From assembly GCA_038147335.1 (NCBI GenBank), contig JAYQTK010000003.1:124001-188000 (forward strand): DNA of 64,000 nucleotides. Reading direction: 5' to 3'. Every line of letters begins with the position of its first letter. Within the stretch, counting starts at the first letter, position 1. The notes beneath the pieces are model-generated. The model was given only the letters and a program-made list of their open reading frames with translations. It was not told where the DNA came from and did not search any database. This document shows, piece by piece, positions 37,573 through 47,650 of the stretch. Made by a program: the position numbers and the translations under genes. Source of the DNA: Marisimplicoccus sp038147335 (lineage in GTDB: Bacteria; Bacteroidota; Bacteroidia; Flavobacteriales; Flavobacteriaceae).

Positions 37573-38330
37573 AGAGATAGCTCCAGCTTTATTGGACAAT
37601 GATCAGAATGATGAACATCACTTAAAATAGATGCATTAACTATACTTTCCTCAATTGATTTTGAGACCATGTTATAATCAATTCTCCATCCCTTGTTATT
37701 AGCTCTTGAATTTGCTCTGTAACTCCACCAACTATATTGATGAGGTGACGAGTTTACAAAACGAAATGAATCGATAAATCTGTCTCCAATAAAGTTATCA
37801 AGCCATTCTCTTTCTTCTGGCAAAAATCCTGAGACATTTTTATTTCTTATGGGATCATGAATATCTATAGCTTTATGACAAATATTATAATCACCACAAA
37901 TAACTAAATTTTTTATTTCATTATTTAATTGATAAATATAATCTTTAAAGTCATCCATAAATTTAAACTTAAAATCAAGTCTATCTAGATTTGTTCCTGA
38001 TGGAAGATATAAACTTATTATTGATACCTTATCAAAATCAAGTCTAATAATTCTACCCTCAAAATCCATATAGTCTATTCCTGAGCCATACTCAACATGA
38101 TTAGGTTTTTGTTTTGAAAATATCGCAACGCCACTATAACCCTTTTTTTGAGCTGAAAACCAGAATGTGTTATATCCTAGGTTTTCAATTTCGGAAATCT
38201 CAACTTGTTCTTTATTTGCTTTTATTTCTTGAAGACATATGACATCAGGGGATTCTCTTTTTAGCCAGTCAATAAATCCTTTATTCATTGCGGCTCTTAT
38301 GCCATTTACATTATAACTAATAATATTCAA
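37569..38330 (-). CDS. xth: Exodeoxyribonuclease III
   Basis: 253 residues with all EEP-family motifs: SYNVNGIRAA (Asn), DVICLQEIK (metal Glu), GDYNICH (Asp/Asn pair) and SDHCPI (catalytic Asp-His) near the end. It is an AP endonuclease and 3'-5' exonuclease of base-excision repair. It ends convergently, overlapping the serine hydrolase by 4 nt, and abuts the glycyl-tRNA synthetase gene. Confidence 0.95.
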   Translation of the reverse strand: MNIISYNVNGIRAAMNKGFIDWLKRESPDVICLQEIKANKEQVEISEIENLGYNTFWFSAQKKGYSGVAIFSKQKPNHVEYGSGIDYMDFEGRIIRLDFDKVSIISLYLPSGTNLDRLDFKFKFMDDFKDYIYQLNNEIKNLVICGDYNICHKAIDIHDPIRNKNVSGFLPEEREWLDNFIGDRFIDSFRFVNSSPHQYSWWSYRANSRANNKGWRIDYNMVSKSIEESIVNASILSDVHHSDHCPIKLELSL

Positions 38331-39866
38331 CTAAAGCTTTTTTAATAAACTTTTAAGTGTTAATTCACTGTCAACAATAGATTTTAAATCTTCTATGTTT
38401 ATTCTTTTTTGATCCATAGAGTCCCTATCTCTTATTGTAAATGAATCATCTTCTATTGTTTGGTGATCAATCGTAATACAATACGGCGTCCCAATTGCAT
38501 CTTGTCTTCTATATCTTCTTCCTATTGCATCTTTCTCATCATAAACAAGATTGATCTCATGACTAAACTCATTCATAATTTTTCTAGCATATTCTGGAAG
38601 TCCATCTTTTTTGAGTAGCGGAAGAACTGCTAATTTGTTTGGAGCAATTTGCTTTGGTATACTCATAACATTTCTAGTAGATCCATCTTCCAAAGTTTCT
38701 ACTTTAAATGAGTTAGATATAATTGCAAGAAACATTCTATCTAATCCAATAGATGTCTCAAGAACATATGGTGTATAGTTTTTATCTAATTCAGGATCAA
38801 AATATTGAATTTTCTTACCTGAAAGCTCCTCGTGGCTTTTAAGATCAAAATCAGTTCTTGAGTGAATACCCTCAAGTTCTTTAAACCCAAACGGGAAATT
38901 AAACTCAATATCACATGCAGCATCAGCATAATGAGCAAGTTTATCATGATCATGGAATCTAAATAAACTAGAATCAATACCTAAATTTAAATGCCAGTTA
39001 AGTCTTTTATCTTTCCAATGATTGAACCAATTTTCCTGAGTTCCAGGTTTAATGAAAAATTGCATTTCCATCTGCTCAAATTCCCTCATTCTGAAGATAA
39101 ATTGTCTGGCAACAATTTCATTTCTAAATGCCTTACCAGTTTGAGCAATACCAAAAGGAATTTTCATTCTTGAGGTCTTTTGAACGTTTAAATAGTTTAA
39201 GAAAATTCCTTGAGCAGTTTCAGGTCTTAAATATAAATCCATACTTGACTCTTCAGAAGCTCCTAACTTAGTACTAAACATAAGGTTAAACTGTCTGACT
39301 TCTGTCCAATTACATGTTCCTGAAATAGGACATTTAATTTCCATATCGTCGATTATTTTTTTTACCTCTACCAAGTCATCTTTTTCAAATGCAGAGACCA
39401 TTCTTGATTTTAATTCATTAATCTGATTTGTTATTTCTAAAACTTTTGGGCTAGTATTAAGAAATTGATCTTTATCAAATTTTTCTTTAAATCTTTTTTC
39501 AGCTTTTTGAACTTCTTTTTGGATTTTAGAATTTAGCTTTTCAATAAATTCTTCTATTAAAACATCAGCCCTATATCTTTTCTTAGAATCCTTGTTGTCA
39601 ATAAGAGGATCATTAAAAGCATCTACATGGCCAGATGCAACCCAAGTCTTTGGATGCATAAATATTGCAGAGTCTATACCTACAATATTTTCATTTAGCT
39701 GAACCATGGATCTCCACCAATATTCTCTTATATTATTTTTTAGAAGTGCACCATTATGAGCATAATCATATATTGCATTTAATCCCTCATAAATCTCACT
39801 TGAAGGAAATATAAAGCCGTATTCTTTAGAATGTGAAATAATCTTTTTTAGAGAATCTTTATCCAT
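38331..39866 (-). CDS. glyS: Glycine--tRNA ligase, homodimeric (eukaryote/archaea-like) type
   Basis: 511 residues, one chain of the alpha2 type instead of the alpha/beta GlyQ-GlyS form. Motif 2/3 landmarks: LRPETAQGIF (about 215), FRNEIVARQFIFRMREFEQME and ETSIGLDRMFLAI, followed by the anticodon-binding domain (about 405-511; ALTLKSLLKK at the end). The N-terminus KKIISHSKEYGFIFPSSEIY is conserved in the family. It charges tRNA-Gly. The xth gene starts 1 nt after its stop. Confidence 0.96.
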   Translation of the reverse strand: MDKDSLKKIISHSKEYGFIFPSSEIYEGLNAIYDYAHNGALLKNNIREYWWRSMVQLNENIVGIDSAIFMHPKTWVASGHVDAFNDPLIDNKDSKKRYRADVLIEEFIEKLNSKIQKEVQKAEKRFKEKFDKDQFLNTSPKVLEITNQINELKSRMVSAFEKDDLVEVKKIIDDMEIKCPISGTCNWTEVRQFNLMFSTKLGASEESSMDLYLRPETAQGIFLNYLNVQKTSRMKIPFGIAQTGKAFRNEIVARQFIFRMREFEQMEMQFFIKPGTQENWFNHWKDKRLNWHLNLGIDSSLFRFHDHDKLAHYADAACDIEFNFPFGFKELEGIHSRTDFDLKSHEELSGKKIQYFDPELDKNYTPYVLETSIGLDRMFLAIISNSFKVETLEDGSTRNVMSIPKQIAPNKLAVLPLLKKDGLPEYARKIMNEFSHEINLVYDEKDAIGRRYRRQDAIGTPYCITIDHQTIEDDSFTIRDRDSMDQKRINIEDLKSIVDSELTLKSLLKKL

Positions 39867-39932
39867 GAGTATATTGCAAAAATAGTTCTTTTTACTATTT
39901 TAAATACTTTAATTTGTATTTGAATTTATTCA

Positions 39933-41567
39933 ATGAAGAATTTAGTCTATATATTATTTTCACTAATTATACTTTTTGGTTGTGCTAAAAGAGGAAACCC
40001 AACAGGTGGACCCAAAGACAGCATTCCTCCAGTTTTAGTTAATGCTAGTCCAAAATTAAATTCAACCAATTTTGATTCAGAAGAAATTAGACTAACGTTT
40101 GATGAATGGGTAAAATTAGATAAAGTTCAGGATCAACTAATTATTTCTCCGCCATTAGAGAAGTCCTCTTACGAAATAAAACCTCTAAGTGGAGTAACAA
40201 AAAAAGTATTTTTAAAATTTTTAGACAGTCTAGCCCCTGAAACAACTTATACTATTAACTTTGGAAATAGCATCCAGGATAATAATGAAAATAATCCTCT
40301 AACATTTTTTAGCTATACGTTTTCTACAGGTGAGACAATCGACTCTCTTTATATTAGGGGGAATACTAAAGATGCATTTAGTCAAGAGTCAGATGAATTT
40401 ATATCTCTTCAATTGTATCGCGTAGATTCATTATTTAAAGACTCCATAATTTTTAATGATAAACCTACATATATTTCCAATACACTTGATTCAACAAATT
40501 ATAAATTTCAAAATTTAAAAGAAGGAAAATATTTATTAATTGCATTAAAAGATGTAGATAATAATTATTTTTTTGATCCTTTTTATGATAAAATCGGGTT
40601 TTTAGACTCACTGATAACTCTACCCAGAGATTCAGTTATTGATCTAAAACTTTTTAAAGAAGAAACTGAGATAATATGGGATAAGCCTCATTTTATTAAT
40701 AGCGAAAAAATTGGATTTGGTTACTACGGAAAATTAGATTTAGATAAAATAAAAATTGAGTCTAATATTCCTGATTCAGTCAATTATGTATTTATAAAAG
40801 AAAAAGAAACTGATACTCTAAATCTTTGGCTATCTAGAAATAGCTTCGATTCATTGAATTTTAGTTTAATTGAGACTGATACAATCAAACTTACAACAGT
40901 AAAATTTGATAGGAAGAGAGATAGTTTGATTGACTCTTTGAACGTAAGTCCAAAGACAGTTAACGTAATCCATCTTAAAGAATCATTTAAGATTTCATCA
41001 AACATTCCGTTAAATAAGATTGAAGATTCACTTATTACTATTAGGGATATTGACTCACTTATTATACCATTTACAACTAGCATTAACGATAGGTTAGATG
41101 AAATAGATATTGATTTTGAAGTTTCACCATCGGATGATTATAGCATATTTATAAAACCAAGAGCAATTAAAGACATTCGAGGAACAGAGAATGACACTCT
41201 ACAGTACAATGTTGTTAGTCAAACTTTAGAAGATTATGGAAATGTCTTTCTTGATGTTATAACAAATAATGATTCTAAATATATTCTTCACTTGATAGAC
41301 TCGAGTTCAAATATTATCAGAGAATTTAATAATGTTAATTCAAATTCAACAATTATTTTTGATTATATAAGACCTGGAAAATACACTTTTAGATTAATTG
41401 AAGATATAAATTCAAATGATATTTGGGATACAGGAAATTATTTAAAACAAGTTCAACCTGAACCAGTATACTATTTTCCAAGTGAGCTTGATGTTAGGGC
41501 AAATTGGGATCTTAATGAAACATTTAATTTAAATCTTTTAAATTCTTTAAAGGATTCTATAAACTAA
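39933..41567 (+). CDS. Ig-like domain lipoprotein
   Basis: 544 residues with leader MKNLVYILFSLIILFGC (lipid Cys 17) followed by AKRGNPTGGPKDSIPP, the conserved start of the flavobacterial SbsA_Ig (Ig_5) lipoprotein family. Residues 30-110 form the Ig-like domain (IRLTFDEWVKLD ... TYTINFGNSI); the rest is further beta-sandwich repeats ending with a carboxypeptidase-regulatory-like GKYTFRLIEDINSNDIWD segment. Such proteins sit in the outer membrane; function is not established. It is divergent from the GlyRS gene and 5 nt upstream of a serine hydrolase. Confidence 0.85.
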   Translation: MKNLVYILFSLIILFGCAKRGNPTGGPKDSIPPVLVNASPKLNSTNFDSEEIRLTFDEWVKLDKVQDQLIISPPLEKSSYEIKPLSGVTKKVFLKFLDSLAPETTYTINFGNSIQDNNENNPLTFFSYTFSTGETIDSLYIRGNTKDAFSQESDEFISLQLYRVDSLFKDSIIFNDKPTYISNTLDSTNYKFQNLKEGKYLLIALKDVDNNYFFDPFYDKIGFLDSLITLPRDSVIDLKLFKEETEIIWDKPHFINSEKIGFGYYGKLDLDKIKIESNIPDSVNYVFIKEKETDTLNLWLSRNSFDSLNFSLIETDTIKLTTVKFDRKRDSLIDSLNVSPKTVNVIHLKESFKISSNIPLNKIEDSLITIRDIDSLIIPFTTSINDRLDEIDIDFEVSPSDDYSIFIKPRAIKDIRGTENDTLQYNVVSQTLEDYGNVFLDVITNNDSKYILHLIDSSSNIIREFNNVNSNSTIIFDYIRPGKYTFRLIEDINSNDIWDTGNYLKQVQPEPVYYFPSELDVRANWDLNETFNLNLLNSLKDSIN

Positions 41568-41572
41568 ATTTT

Positions 41573-42700
41573 ATGAAAAGAAATTTTTTACTACTTATTC
41601 TATTTTTTATATCAAACTCATACAGTCAGACAACCTATTTTCCATCAGAAAAATGGGAAACTAAATCTCCATCTGAATTTGGTTACAACGAAAAAAAAAT
41701 AAACCAGGCAATAGATTTTGTTATTAAAAATCAAAACCCTGGCAATAAGGATTTAAGAGTTGAAATTTTAAAAGGATTTTCCTCTGAACCATATCATAGT
41801 ATATTGGGTCCTACTAAAAAAAGAGGTGAGACTAATGGACTAATTATAAAAGATGGTTACATAATTGCATCTTGGGGTGATACTAAAAGAGTAGATATGA
41901 CATTTAGTGTTACAAAAAGTTATTTATCTGCTGTAACTGGTATTGCTTATGATAATAAATTAATTAACTCCGAGAAAGATTATGTTTCAAAGTATTTATG
42001 GGATAAAACTTTTGATGGGAACAAGAATTCTAGAATTACATGGGAACATCTTCTTAATCAATCTTCTGACTGGAAAGGAAGCTTATGGGGAATAAACGAT
42101 TGGGAAGATAGACCAGATACTTCAAAAGAGATTGATGATTGGAGATCAGAACCTCAAAAAGAGCCAGGCACATTTTATAAATACAATGATGTTAGAGTAA
42201 ACGTTTTAGCTTATTCTCTTCTTCATGTTTTTAGAGAAGCACTTCCAAAAGTTTTAAAAAAATATATAATGGATCCAATTGGAGCTTCCAATTCATGGAG
42301 GTGGTATGGATATGAAAACTCGTGGATAAATTTGGATGGTGTAATGACACAATCAGTTTCTGGAGGAGGGCATAATGGAGGTGGAATATTTATAAACTCT
42401 GAAGATCATGCAAGATTTGGCTTATTATATTTAAATGATGGAGTCTGGAATAACAAAAGAATTATATCAAAAGAGTGGATTGATAAATCCTTGAATCCAT
42501 CCAATACAAATTCTGAATATGGATTTATGTGGTGGTTAAATACAGAATGGAATAATCTTCCTGATAATCTATACTATGGTAGTGGTTTTGGTGGAAATTA
42601 TATTGTAGTTATACCAGACGAAAATATGGTTGTTGTGGGAAGATGGTTAGGAAGAAATACCATTGCTAATTTTATAGAAATGATTTTAAAATCTAAATAG
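41573..42700 (+). CDS. Secreted serine hydrolase, beta-lactamase/class C family
   Basis: 375 residues with signal peptide (1-19). S-x-x-K is SVTKSY (about 124), Tyr motif YKYNDVRVN (about 203), and a late SGFGGN region (about 340) stands for the third motif. The FxxS-x-T-K and HLLNQSSDW pattern resembles 6-aminohexanoate-dimer hydrolase-like esterases. It probably forms an operon with the Ig-like lipoprotein and ends 1 nt from the convergent sdhB stop. Confidence 0.85.
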   Translation: MKRNFLLLILFFISNSYSQTTYFPSEKWETKSPSEFGYNEKKINQAIDFVIKNQNPGNKDLRVEILKGFSSEPYHSILGPTKKRGETNGLIIKDGYIIASWGDTKRVDMTFSVTKSYLSAVTGIAYDNKLINSEKDYVSKYLWDKTFDGNKNSRITWEHLLNQSSDWKGSLWGINDWEDRPDTSKEIDDWRSEPQKEPGTFYKYNDVRVNVLAYSLLHVFREALPKVLKKYIMDPIGASNSWRWYGYENSWINLDGVMTQSVSGGGHNGGGIFINSEDHARFGLLYLNDGVWNNKRIISKEWIDKSLNPSNTNSEYGFMWWLNTEWNNLPDNLYYGSGFGGNYIVVIPDENMVVVGRWLGRNTIANFIEMILKSK

Positions 42701-42701
42701 A

Positions 42702-43442
42702 CTAAAGTTTAGCTTTTAGAAACTCTTTATTCATTCTAGCAATATTTTTAATGGATATTCCCTTTGGACATTCAACCTCACATGCTCCAGTATTAGTACA
42801 ATTACCAAATCCTTCTTCATCCATTTGCTTTACCATATTAAGAACTCTGTCTTTAGCTTCGACTTGTCCTTGAGGTAAATATGAGAACTGGGATACTTTT
42901 GCTGAAACAAATAGCATTGCAGAGGCATTTTTACAGGTTGCAACACAGGCTCCACAACCTATACATGTCGCTGCATCAAAGGCATTATCTGCATCTTCTT
43001 TTCTAATTGGAATTGTATTTGCATCTTGTGTATTACCTGAAGTATTTATACTAATATACCCACCTGCATGTTGAATCCTATCAAAAGAGGTTCTGTCAAC
43101 AACTAAATCTTTTATAACTGGGAACGAACTAGCTCTAAATGGTTCTATAACAATTGAATCACCATCTTGAAACTTTCTCATATGCAACTGGCAAGTAGTA
43201 ATTCCAGTGTCAGGTCCATGTGCTCTTCCATTTATAAATAAAGAGCAACTTCCACATATACCTTCTCTACAATCATGATCAAATGCAACTGGGTCAACTC
43301 CTTCTAAAATTAATTTCTCATTTAAAACATCCATCATTTCAAGGAAAGACATATCGGGAGTTATTTCATCAATTTCATAATTTTGAAAAGACCCATTTGA
43401 GCCTGAGTCAGTTTGTCTCCATATTTTTAGATATAACTTCAT
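42702..43442 (-). CDS. sdhB: Succinate dehydrogenase/fumarate reductase iron-sulfur subunit
   Basis: 246 residues with the three cluster motifs: [2Fe-2S] CREGICGSCSLFINGRAHG with a later CQ (about 59-84), [4Fe-4S] CIGCGACVATCKN (about 160) and [3Fe-4S] CTNTGACEVECPKGI (about 217). It passes electrons from SdhA FADH2 to the membrane quinone. It is separated from sdhA by the S10 peptidase gene, unusual for an sdhCAB operon, although gaps are only 1-2 nt. Confidence 0.96.
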   Translation of the reverse strand: MKLYLKIWRQTDSGSNGSFQNYEIDEITPDMSFLEMMDVLNEKLILEGVDPVAFDHDCREGICGSCSLFINGRAHGPDTGITTCQLHMRKFQDGDSIVIEPFRASSFPVIKDLVVDRTSFDRIQHAGGYISINTSGNTQDANTIPIRKEDADNAFDAATCIGCGACVATCKNASAMLFVSAKVSQFSYLPQGQVEAKDRVLNMVKQMDEEGFGNCTNTGACEVECPKGISIKNIARMNKEFLKAKL

Positions 43443-43443
43443 A

Positions 43444-44946
43444 TTAATACTTTGCCGGTTTATTATTTGTTATAGTTTTCAAGATGAAATCTCTGAGATC
43501 CTGATTTGATTTCTGTAAGTCTTCACGCCTTAAATACATCATGTGTCCACTCTCATAACCTTTAAAAGTAAACCTTTCTTTAAGTTTTCCTGAGGGATCA
43601 ACCTGCTGAATAGTATATTTTGCAGCAGAAAAAGTTGTAGCACCATCATAGTATCCTGATTGAATTAAAACATTTAAAAATGGGTTTTCTGCAATTGCTT
43701 CTCTAAAGTTTCTTCTTACTCTTAAGTTATCTGAATTCCAAGGTCTTACTGAGAGATCACCTCTTGCCCAAGTATTGTACTTTACATCAGTTTTAAATTT
43801 TAATTTCTCATTTATATAAGAATTTACTGCTGGTGTAAATGCATGATCCCATGAACTAAGTTCTTGAGGATACTCAGGGTAAGTTCCAGAGTCTTTACTG
43901 TCAATACCTTTATATCTAGAATCAAGTCTTCCAATTGTAAATCCATCATCTCTAAGCAACTCTTTCCAAAAAAAGTTTGTTGAAATAATAAGATTATTGT
44001 CCATAACTTCATTAACATCTATTCCTGTCAAAGAAGAAATTCTAGTTGCTAAAAGAGTTTTCTCGTCATAATCTAATGATCCTCCTTTAGCTAATGCAGG
44101 CAGCAACTTATTATATGCAAATTCTTCTGAAGTTTTAATTACATCTTCCAAGCTTGAAGATTGCATATCACTATTTAATTTTTTATGATACCATGCCGTA
44201 GCTGTTAAATATGGGAAATCAACAACTGGAAGAATTATTCCACCAGATTCATATCTCAGTTCATAGTCAGCAGGAGAAACAAGCACAACACCATTGAGAT
44301 ACATCCATTGATCTTGCTGAAGCTCATGGGCTAATGCCATAACTCTAATACCACCATAACTCTCACCTACAAGATATTTTGGAGATTTCCATCTTTCTGA
44401 CCTTGTTACGAATGTGCTAATCCATTCAGCTAAATACTCTGCATCTTGATTTACTCCAAAAAACTTGTCTGAAGCTTCTTTTTTTGTCATGTCTTTCAAA
44501 ATCCTTGAATACCCAATATTGATTGGATTAACAAAAACTATATCTGCAACATCTAAAATGGAATATGGATTTGTTTTATAACCATATGGTTGAGTTGGAT
44601 AACCTTCATCATCTATGATTAAACTATATGGTCCAGTATAACCCATGTGCATCCATATTGATGCAGACCCAGGCCCTCCATTAAATGAAAATACTAATGG
44701 ACGATTTGAATTATCATCTATATCAGTTCTTTTATAATAAGTGTAATGAAGAGTTGCAATAACTTCTCCATTAGAATCCCATATTGGCTGAGTTCCAATT
44801 TGAGCTAAATAGTTTACTTTTTTACCAAGAATATTAGTTGAATGTTCTGTAATAACCTTAGTATCTGCAGGAATTTTTCTATCAAAAGTCTGAGAGTGTA
44901 AATTTATTGATATTGAAATTAATAATATTGTTAGTATATGTCTCAT
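43444..44946 (-). CDS. Secreted S10-family serine carboxypeptidase-like protein
   Basis: 500 residues with a signal peptide (MRHILTILLISISINLHSQ). Family motifs: FSFNGGPGSASIW (oxyanion region, about 86), VGESYGGIR (nucleophile Ser, about 195), the Asp in IQSGYYDGATT (about 443) and His in YESGHMMY (about 475). The catalytic triad is therefore complete. Marine Bacteroidota have many such secreted carboxypeptidases. It lies between sdhA (2 nt upstream) and sdhB (1 nt downstream) in one operon, which is not a normal sdh gene order and suggests co-expression or a late insertion. Confidence 0.92.
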   Translation of the reverse strand: MRHILTILLISISINLHSQTFDRKIPADTKVITEHSTNILGKKVNYLAQIGTQPIWDSNGEVIATLHYTYYKRTDIDDNSNRPLVFSFNGGPGSASIWMHMGYTGPYSLIIDDEGYPTQPYGYKTNPYSILDVADIVFVNPINIGYSRILKDMTKKEASDKFFGVNQDAEYLAEWISTFVTRSERWKSPKYLVGESYGGIRVMALAHELQQDQWMYLNGVVLVSPADYELRYESGGIILPVVDFPYLTATAWYHKKLNSDMQSSSLEDVIKTSEEFAYNKLLPALAKGGSLDYDEKTLLATRISSLTGIDVNEVMDNNLIISTNFFWKELLRDDGFTIGRLDSRYKGIDSKDSGTYPEYPQELSSWDHAFTPAVNSYINEKLKFKTDVKYNTWARGDLSVRPWNSDNLRVRRNFREAIAENPFLNVLIQSGYYDGATTFSAAKYTIQQVDPSGKLKERFTFKGYESGHMMYLRREDLQKSNQDLRDFILKTITNNKPAKY

Positions 44947-44948
44947 AA

Positions 44949-46952
44949 TTATTTGTAAGATCTTGTTTTAATCTCTATATCTTCATATTCCAAGTCTTCT
45001 TTATGAAGTATTGGTTTTGAAGGATCATTATTGTATTCCCATGCTGAAACAAATTTAAATTTTTTATCATCTCTTATTGCCTCTCCGTCATCAGTTTGAA
45101 ATTCTTCTCTAAAGTGTCCTCCACAGGACTCATTTCTTTCAAGAGCATCAATGGCAAATAGTTCACCTAACTCTAAGAAGTCAGAAACTCTTGTTGCTTT
45201 TGCAAGTTGCTCGTTAAATTCATTTAATCCACCAGGTATTTTTACATTATTGTGAAAGTCTTCTCTTAACTCTTTAATCTCTTTTATAGCAGATTTTAAA
45301 TCTTTTTCATTTCTTGACATACCACATTTATTCCACATTATTTTACCTAACTTTTTGTGGTAATAATCTACTGATTTTTCACCCTTGTTTGATATTAGTT
45401 TTTTTAATTTTTCTAATATTTCTTTTTCACTTTTTTCAAATTCAGGAATATCTGTAGAAATTTCACCAGTACTTATTTCATTTGACAAATAGTCTCCAAT
45501 AGTATAAGGTAATACAAAATAACCATCTGCCAATCCCTGCATTAATGCTGATGCTCCAAGCCTATTAGCTCCGTGGTCTGAGAAGTTTGCCTCACCAATT
45601 GCAAAACATCCAGGAATAGATGTCATTAAGTTATAGTCAACCCACACACCTCCCATAGTATAGTGAACAGCTGGGTATATTTTCATTGGTAATTCATAAG
45701 GGTTTTCATCAACTATTTTCTCATACATCTGAAATAGATTACCATATTTTTGTTTGACAATTTCCTTACCTAGTTTTGATACTAACTTTGAGTCAGATGA
45801 ATCAAGCCCACTAACTTTAGCTTTCTCTTCACCATATCTTATAATTGCATGAGAGAAATCTAAATATACTGCTTCACCGGTTTTATTAACTCCGTAACCA
45901 TTATCACACCTCTCTTTAGCAGCTCTTGAAGCGATATCTCTTGGGACGAGATTTCCAAAAGCAGGGTATCTTCTCTCTAAATAATAATCTCTTTTATTTT
46001 CTGGTATATCAATAGGTGATAATTTTCCCTCCCTAATTAATTTTGCATCAGCTTTTTCTTTTGGCACCCATATTCTTCCATCATTTCTTAGTGATTCTGA
46101 CATTAAAGTCAACTTAGACTGATAATCACCCGAAACAGGAATACATGTTGGATGTATTTGTGTAAAACAAGGGTTAGCAAAAAAAGCACCTTTTTTATGA
46201 ATTTTCCAAGCTGCAGACACATTACTTCCCATAGCATTAGTAGAGAGAAAGAAAATGTTTCCATATCCACCAGATGCAATTACTACAGCATGTGCAGAGT
46301 GTCTTTCGATTTCACCATTAACAAGGTTTCTAGCAATAATTCCTCGGGCTTTACCTTTAACAACAACAATATCCATCATTTCATGTCTACTATACATCTT
46401 AATTTTACCACGAGCAATTTGTCTATTCATTGCAGAGTAGGCTCCAAGTAGAAGCTGTTGACCTGTCTGACCCTTAGCATAAAAAGTTCTTGAAACTTGT
46501 ACACCTCCAAAAGATCTATTATCTAAAAGTCCTCCATAGTCTCTTGCAAATGGTACACCTTGTGCAACACATTGGTCAATTATATTTCCTGAAACTTCAG
46601 CAAGTCTATAAACATTTGCTTCTCTTGACCTGTAGTCTCCACCCTTTATGGTATCATAAAAAAGTCTGTAAGTTGAGTCCCCATCACCTTGATAATTTTT
46701 TGCAGCATTTATTCCTCCCTGAGCAGCAATTGAATGAGCTCGTCTTGGTGAATCTTGGAAACAGAATGATTTTACATTGTAACCTAGTTCAGCTAAAGTA
46801 GCAGATGCAGATGCACCAGCAAGTCCAGTTCCAACAACAATAACATCAATATTTCTTTTGTTGGAAGGGCTAACTAGGTTGATCTTTCCTTTATGATTTG
46901 TCCATTTACCTGCCAAAGGACCTTTTGGTATTTTAGAATTTAATTTACTCAT
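44949..46952 (-). CDS. sdhA: Succinate dehydrogenase/fumarate reductase flavoprotein subunit
   Basis: 667 residues. FAD-binding VVGTGLAGASASATLAELG near the N-terminus, flavinylation and substrate region HSIAAQGGINAAKNYQGDGD, GGYGNIFFLSTNAMGSN, catalytic HPTCIP, and late HYTMGGVWVDYN and GANRLGASAL. The C-terminal region has the usual ESCGGHFREE. It oxidises succinate in the TCA cycle and feeds the quinone pool used by the Act complex. It overlaps the sdhC stop by 4 nt. Confidence 0.96.
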   Translation of the reverse strand: MSKLNSKIPKGPLAGKWTNHKGKINLVSPSNKRNIDVIVVGTGLAGASASATLAELGYNVKSFCFQDSPRRAHSIAAQGGINAAKNYQGDGDSTYRLFYDTIKGGDYRSREANVYRLAEVSGNIIDQCVAQGVPFARDYGGLLDNRSFGGVQVSRTFYAKGQTGQQLLLGAYSAMNRQIARGKIKMYSRHEMMDIVVVKGKARGIIARNLVNGEIERHSAHAVVIASGGYGNIFFLSTNAMGSNVSAAWKIHKKGAFFANPCFTQIHPTCIPVSGDYQSKLTLMSESLRNDGRIWVPKEKADAKLIREGKLSPIDIPENKRDYYLERRYPAFGNLVPRDIASRAAKERCDNGYGVNKTGEAVYLDFSHAIIRYGEEKAKVSGLDSSDSKLVSKLGKEIVKQKYGNLFQMYEKIVDENPYELPMKIYPAVHYTMGGVWVDYNLMTSIPGCFAIGEANFSDHGANRLGASALMQGLADGYFVLPYTIGDYLSNEISTGEISTDIPEFEKSEKEILEKLKKLISNKGEKSVDYYHKKLGKIMWNKCGMSRNEKDLKSAIKEIKELREDFHNNVKIPGGLNEFNEQLAKATRVSDFLELGELFAIDALERNESCGGHFREEFQTDDGEAIRDDKKFKFVSAWEYNNDPSKPILHKEDLEYEDIEIKTRSYK

Positions 46953-47605
46953 GCTGTAAGATTATGGAATATAGCTATAAATATGAACCCTGCAGGTATT
47001 ATTACTGAAAACAGAAAAGTACCTTTTTGAATTAAATTATAATACTTGGAATCAACTCCAACTGTTTTAAAAGAAGAACTAAAGCCATGTAATAGGTGTA
47101 ATGCTAAAAAAATGAAAGAGAACGAGTAAATAGCAGTTTTTAATGGACTTTCAAATTTGTGAACTAACTCTTCAAAATATCTATTAGGGTCCTCTGGAAG
47201 AACTTCAACATATTTATAATTCATCTCAGGTATCCAAAAATCAATGAAATGGATTACTAAAAAAACCAGGATGACTCCACCGCTAAAAATCATATTTCTT
47301 GAAATCCATGACGAATTTGAGCCACCAGAAAATTTTGAATAATTGTTTTTTCTTGACTTTGCATTTAATATTTCAAGATAAAATCCCATTACAAAATGGA
47401 AAATAACTCCAAATATCAATATTGGCTGAAGAACAAACTGAACTAAAGGATTTGTTCCCATAAAATGGGAGAGTTTATTAAATATATCCTCACTAAATAC
47501 AGAAGTTACATTTATTAAAAAGTGTTGCGTTAAAAACACAACCAAGAAGAGACCCGAAAGGGCCATTAATATTTTTCGTCCAATTGAGGAACTAAATAAT
47601 TTCAT
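46949..47605 (-). CDS. sdhC: Succinate dehydrogenase cytochrome b subunit (single-chain type B)
   Basis: 218 residues with five membrane helices (about 10-28, 58-80, 105-125, 160-178, 195-215). Haem-ligand-like His residues are in helix contexts TQHFLINV, GVIFHFVMGF, LVIHFIDFW and LALHLLHGF, consistent with a two-haem SQR/QFR membrane anchor. It is the first gene of the sdhC-A-S10-B operon; no sdhD is needed in this type. Upstream 47606-47650 holds only a short AT-rich leader. Confidence 0.94.
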   Translation of the reverse strand: MKLFSSSIGRKILMALSGLFLVVFLTQHFLINVTSVFSEDIFNKLSHFMGTNPLVQFVLQPILIFGVIFHFVMGFYLEILNAKSRKNNYSKFSGGSNSSWISRNMIFSGGVILVFLVIHFIDFWIPEMNYKYVEVLPEDPNRYFEELVHKFESPLKTAIYSFSFIFLALHLLHGFSSSFKTVGVDSKYYNLIQKGTFLFSVIIPAGFIFIAIFHNLTA

Positions 47606-47650
47606 CTACATTAATTCTATAACAAAATTAATGCATAAACGTTTAAATAA

